DNA of 64,000 bases. Origin: Devosia rhizoryzae (GTDB lineage Bacteria; Pseudomonadota; Alphaproteobacteria; Rhizobiales; Devosiaceae). Positions 61,888 to 64,000 of the stretch are shown piece after piece. Positions within the stretch are counted from its first letter, which is position 1; every line of letters begins with the position of its first letter. A program made the translations under genes and the position numbers. Below the pieces are notes generated by a model. The model saw nothing but the letters and a program-made list of their open reading frames with translations, did no database searches and was not told the DNA's origin. The stretch spans positions 1,488,001-1,552,000 of the forward strand of contig NZ_CP068046.1 of assembly GCF_016698665.1 (NCBI RefSeq), given 5' to 3'.

Positions 61888-62586
61888 GTGCTGTTTGATC
61901 TCGATGGAACATTGGTGCACCACGTCAATCCGCGCGTGCTGCAGATGCTCGAAATGCTGGACGATTGCTCGCACCGGGCCGGACGGCTGGTGGCGCGGTT
62001 CCGGCTGGCGCGGCGGGCTGCGGGCAAGCCGGAGAAGACGCCCAAGCTTTTCGTCCACAAGGCTATCCACAAGGTTCGCCGCAAGAGCGTCGAGCAGATG
62101 CTGGTGCCCTGCGGGACCATGCGCAACGTCCTGGAGCGGTTGCGCTCCGAGGGCGTGACTCTCGGCGTTGTCAGCAATGGATTAGGCCGTGGCTATGGGC
62201 ATGATGTGCTCGAGGCTTTCGGGCTTAGCCGTTACTTCAGCACGGCAGTGTTTCGAGAAGACGTGTCGCGCGGCAAGCCTTGGCCGGACTCGATCTGCGC
62301 TGCGCTGTCGGGGATCGGCCGCGAGCTTCGGCGCAATGACGTGATCTGGTATGTCGGCGACCAGCGCAAGGATATCACTGCGGCCATCGCCGCTTCGACC
62401 AAGGTCGGCCGTCCGATAAGGCCGATTGCGCTCGGTGCACGGGCTGCGCTTGGGGCGGTCGAAGCGCGGCTGAGCCCGAGCCAGATCATGTGGACGCCAG
62501 GCGACTTTGAACGCGCGGTGCGCAGCGTGTTTGATGAGGATCTGCGGCACTGGCTGATCGATCCGCTTCCGGCGCCGCTGCTTTAG
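61888..62586 (+). CDS. HAD-superfamily hydrolase
   Basis: 232 aa. Motif I DLDGTL at residues 4-9, motif II S in VVSNGLG, motif III K in RGKPWPD and motif IV GDQRKDI: phosphoglycolate-phosphatase-like fold, substrate unknown. The frame starts at GTG 61888, right at motif I. No better start codon is visible upstream in frame, so a few N-terminal residues may be missing or a CTG start may be used. Confidence 0.82.
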   Translation: MLFDLDGTLVHHVNPRVLQMLEMLDDCSHRAGRLVARFRLARRAAGKPEKTPKLFVHKAIHKVRRKSVEQMLVPCGTMRNVLERLRSEGVTLGVVSNGLGRGYGHDVLEAFGLSRYFSTAVFREDVSRGKPWPDSICAALSGIGRELRRNDVIWYVGDQRKDITAAIAASTKVGRPIRPIALGARAALGAVEARLSPSQIMWTPGDFERAVRSVFDEDLRHWLIDPLPAPLL

Positions 62587-62844
62587 ACGACGGCTTCTAC
62601 CTCCCCTTACTTCTGAAGGTTGCGGTTTAACCCGATACGCCGGCTGCTGCACCTCACTCTCCTTGAGGGGATTGCGTTGGAGCTTAGCCGCAAGCTTTAC
62701 GGAACTGTGGGGGCGGGGCTGCGAACTCGGCCGGTGTGCTTGGCCCCACCCCACCCAGCTTTGCTAAGGCTCTTCGAGCCTGGCGCCGCTACCCTCCCCC
62801 TCAAGGGGAGGGAGGTGGAAGCACTGGGAACGGGTTGGAGCAAC
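62587..62844. repeat. Gene-free 258 bp with palindromic repeat remnant
   Basis: 62740-62817 contains CCCCACCCCACCCAGCTTTG and CTAAGGCTCTTCGAGCCTGG, then CTCCCCCTCAAGGGGAGGG, a shorter relative of the composite elements at 10328 and 29807. No coding signal. Confidence 0.55.
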
Positions 62845-63249
62845 TCAGAAATCGAAACCCATCTGGTTGATGCCAGTGGGGGTGTCGGGTCGCTTGGCTT
62901 TGGGGAAGAGCTCCGGGATCGGGGTCGGAGCTGGCTTTACGGGTTCTAAAGCCTTTGCTTTTGGCTTGGCGGGTGCAGTCGCCATGGTGTCGATCCAGGC
63001 GGTGGCTTTGCCAAGCTTCTCGAGCTTGAGCGCGTAAAGGTTTTCGCGCCCTTTTTTGACTTCGACGACAAGGCCAGCCTCCTTCATGACGCGCAGGTGG
63101 CGCGAAATGGCTGGGCGGCTTATCGAAAAGGCATCGGCGAGTTCATGCACGGGGACTGAGCCGGATCGCAGAATTTCGACGATGCGGCAGCGCGTGGCGT
63201 CGGCAAGGGCGGAATAGATGGCGATAGGCGGCTTGGACTTGCGAGACAT
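62845..63249 (-). CDS. ArsR-family winged-helix regulator
   Basis: 134 aa. Winged-helix core: ALADATRCRIVEILR, recognition helix ISRPAISRHLRVMKEAG, wing VEVKKGRENLYAL. No cysteine metal site is visible in the usual alpha-3 position. A Pro/Lys-rich C-terminal tail (about 95-134) is unusual for the family. Divergent from the hemolysin-III gene across 166 bp. Confidence 0.88.
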   Translation of the reverse strand: MSRKSKPPIAIYSALADATRCRIVEILRSGSVPVHELADAFSISRPAISRHLRVMKEAGLVVEVKKGRENLYALKLEKLGKATAWIDTMATAPAKPKAKALEPVKPAPTPIPELFPKAKRPDTPTGINQMGFDF

Positions 63250-63415
63250 GAGGCTGTTTTAGAGTAACGGCAGGGTTACAGGTCAAGCGCCGAGCGTCGG
63301 CAAAAAAGGCTTCTTCACCGGATTTCTGCGGCGTCAGCGTCGCAGCAAGGAACTTGTAGCGGCAAAAGGATGTTTGGCTCAGGTCCACACCGCAGGAAGC
63401 GGAGAAGGAGGGGCC

Positions 63416-64000
63416 ATGAACGAGACGACTGCCGCCGACCGATCCTGGTGGAGCCGCGAGCATCGCCCCTGCACACCAGCCGAGATCATCGCGGACGCCG
63501 CCGTTCATATTCTGGGCCTGATCGTCGCGGTTGCGGCAGGGTCGATTCTTCTCACCTTCGCATTCCTCCACACGGCGCCAGAATTCTTTCCCGCACTGGT
63601 CGTCTATGTCGCGACCCTCATCGTCGTGCTCGGCGTATCGTTCGCCTTCAACATGTGGCCGGTTTCTCCGGTCAAGATGTATTTGGCGCGGCTGGATCAG
63701 GCCGCGATTTTTCTATTTATAGCAGGTACTTACACGCCATTCCTTGCGGTGATGGGCGGAACGCCGATCGGCGTGATCATGATGAGCTTCGTGTGGGGTA
63801 TGTCGCTGATCGGCATTACGCTCAAGCTTGTCGTGCCGCATCGGTTTGGGCGGATCGCTATCGCGCTTTACCTGATCATCGGGTGGAGCGGCGTGTTGGT
63901 TTTCCAGTCACTGGGCGAGACTTTGCCGCCGACGACGCTGTGGCTGTTGCTGGCTGGCGGCGTGACCTATTCGGCGGGGATCGTCTTCCACGTTTGGGAA
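63416..64000 (+). CDS. Hemolysin III (PAQR-like) membrane protein, 3' end cut
   Basis: 195 codons visible, the end lies beyond the window. Seven-helix PAQR/hemolysin III family: the N-terminal EIIADAAVHILG histidine, the NMWPVSPVKMYLARLDQAAIF motif and IAGTYTPF. The three metal-binding histidines of PAQR proteins would be completed downstream. ATG 63416 follows AAGGAGGGG. Function in bacteria is unclear. Confidence 0.88.
   Translation, partial: MNETTAADRSWWSREHRPCTPAEIIADAAVHILGLIVAVAAGSILLTFAFLHTAPEFFPALVVYVATLIVVLGVSFAFNMWPVSPVKMYLARLDQAAIFLFIAGTYTPFLAVMGGTPIGVIMMSFVWGMSLIGITLKLVVPHRFGRIAIALYLIIGWSGVLVFQSLGETLPPTTLWLLLAGGVTYSAGIVFHVWE

Overview
The window is a GC-rich, gene-dense chromosomal segment of an alphaproteobacterium. 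Gene content and order point to the Hyphomicrobiales (Rhizobiales), and a Devosia-like organism is my best guess. The supporting signals are mipZ, popZ, an argS-SPOR-scpAB-tatABC-serS-surE-nlpD/yajC-secDF block, an exoR-like Sel1 protein beside xthA, an aapJQMP amino-acid ABC operon divergent from metC, and an NDUFS4-type complex I subunit directly after a tRNA-Pro gene. The genus is an inference from synteny. I see no phage, insertion sequence, CRISPR array or plasmid functions.

Layout. 1-1.5 kb: truncated mipZ, a 50-codon orphan gene and a DUF1127 gene, each small gene with its own terminator. 1.6-21.3 kb: trmFO converges on a long minus-strand run: NDUFAF6-like and NDUFAF3-like proteins, secDF, yajC, a degenerate NlpD-type LytM protein, surE, serS, tatCBA, scpBA, a SPOR protein, argS and dgt. 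A plus-strand DUF815 ATPase interrupts this run. 21.4-26.9 kb: erpA, a large palindrome, xthA, exoR-like, an ABC exporter and zntB. 26.9-33.1 kb: a minus-strand row of PIMT-like methyltransferase, tolC, popZ and valS. 33.2-42.5 kb: two tiny divergent acidic genes, tRNA-Cys, benE-mobA, tRNA-Asn, an Fsr-like exporter with an SRPBCC protein, photolyase, cysK, cardiolipin synthase and alaX. 42.5-49.3 kb: aapJQMP with a second, diverged binding protein, and metC. 49.3-51.5 kb: a PAP2 phosphatase, tRNA-Pro, the NDUFS4 homologue and a TraB/GumN protein. 51.6-61.6 kb: a sugar-uptake and oxidation locus (LacI regulator, binding protein, two permeases, ATPase, two TIM-barrel isomerases, two Gfo/Idh/MocA oxidoreductases). 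61.6-64 kb: tRNA-Arg, a HAD hydrolase, an ArsR regulator and a truncated hemolysin-III gene.

How the genes work together. The central block is housekeeping: protein export (Sec, Tat), chromosome segregation (ScpAB, MipZ, PopZ), envelope remodelling (NlpD-like, SPOR, TolC) and translation (SerS, ArgS, ValS, TrmFO, AlaX, four tRNAs). Three homologues of mitochondrial complex I assembly or accessory proteins are present. The accessory part is mainly the 51.6-61.6 kb sugar locus. Its divergent promoter region carries two near-palindromic LacI-type sites. Its two oxidoreductases and two isomerase-like proteins suggest oxidation of a glycoside or anhydrosugar, and this is the least characterised system in the window. 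Short palindromic intergenic repeats of several families are scattered between operons.
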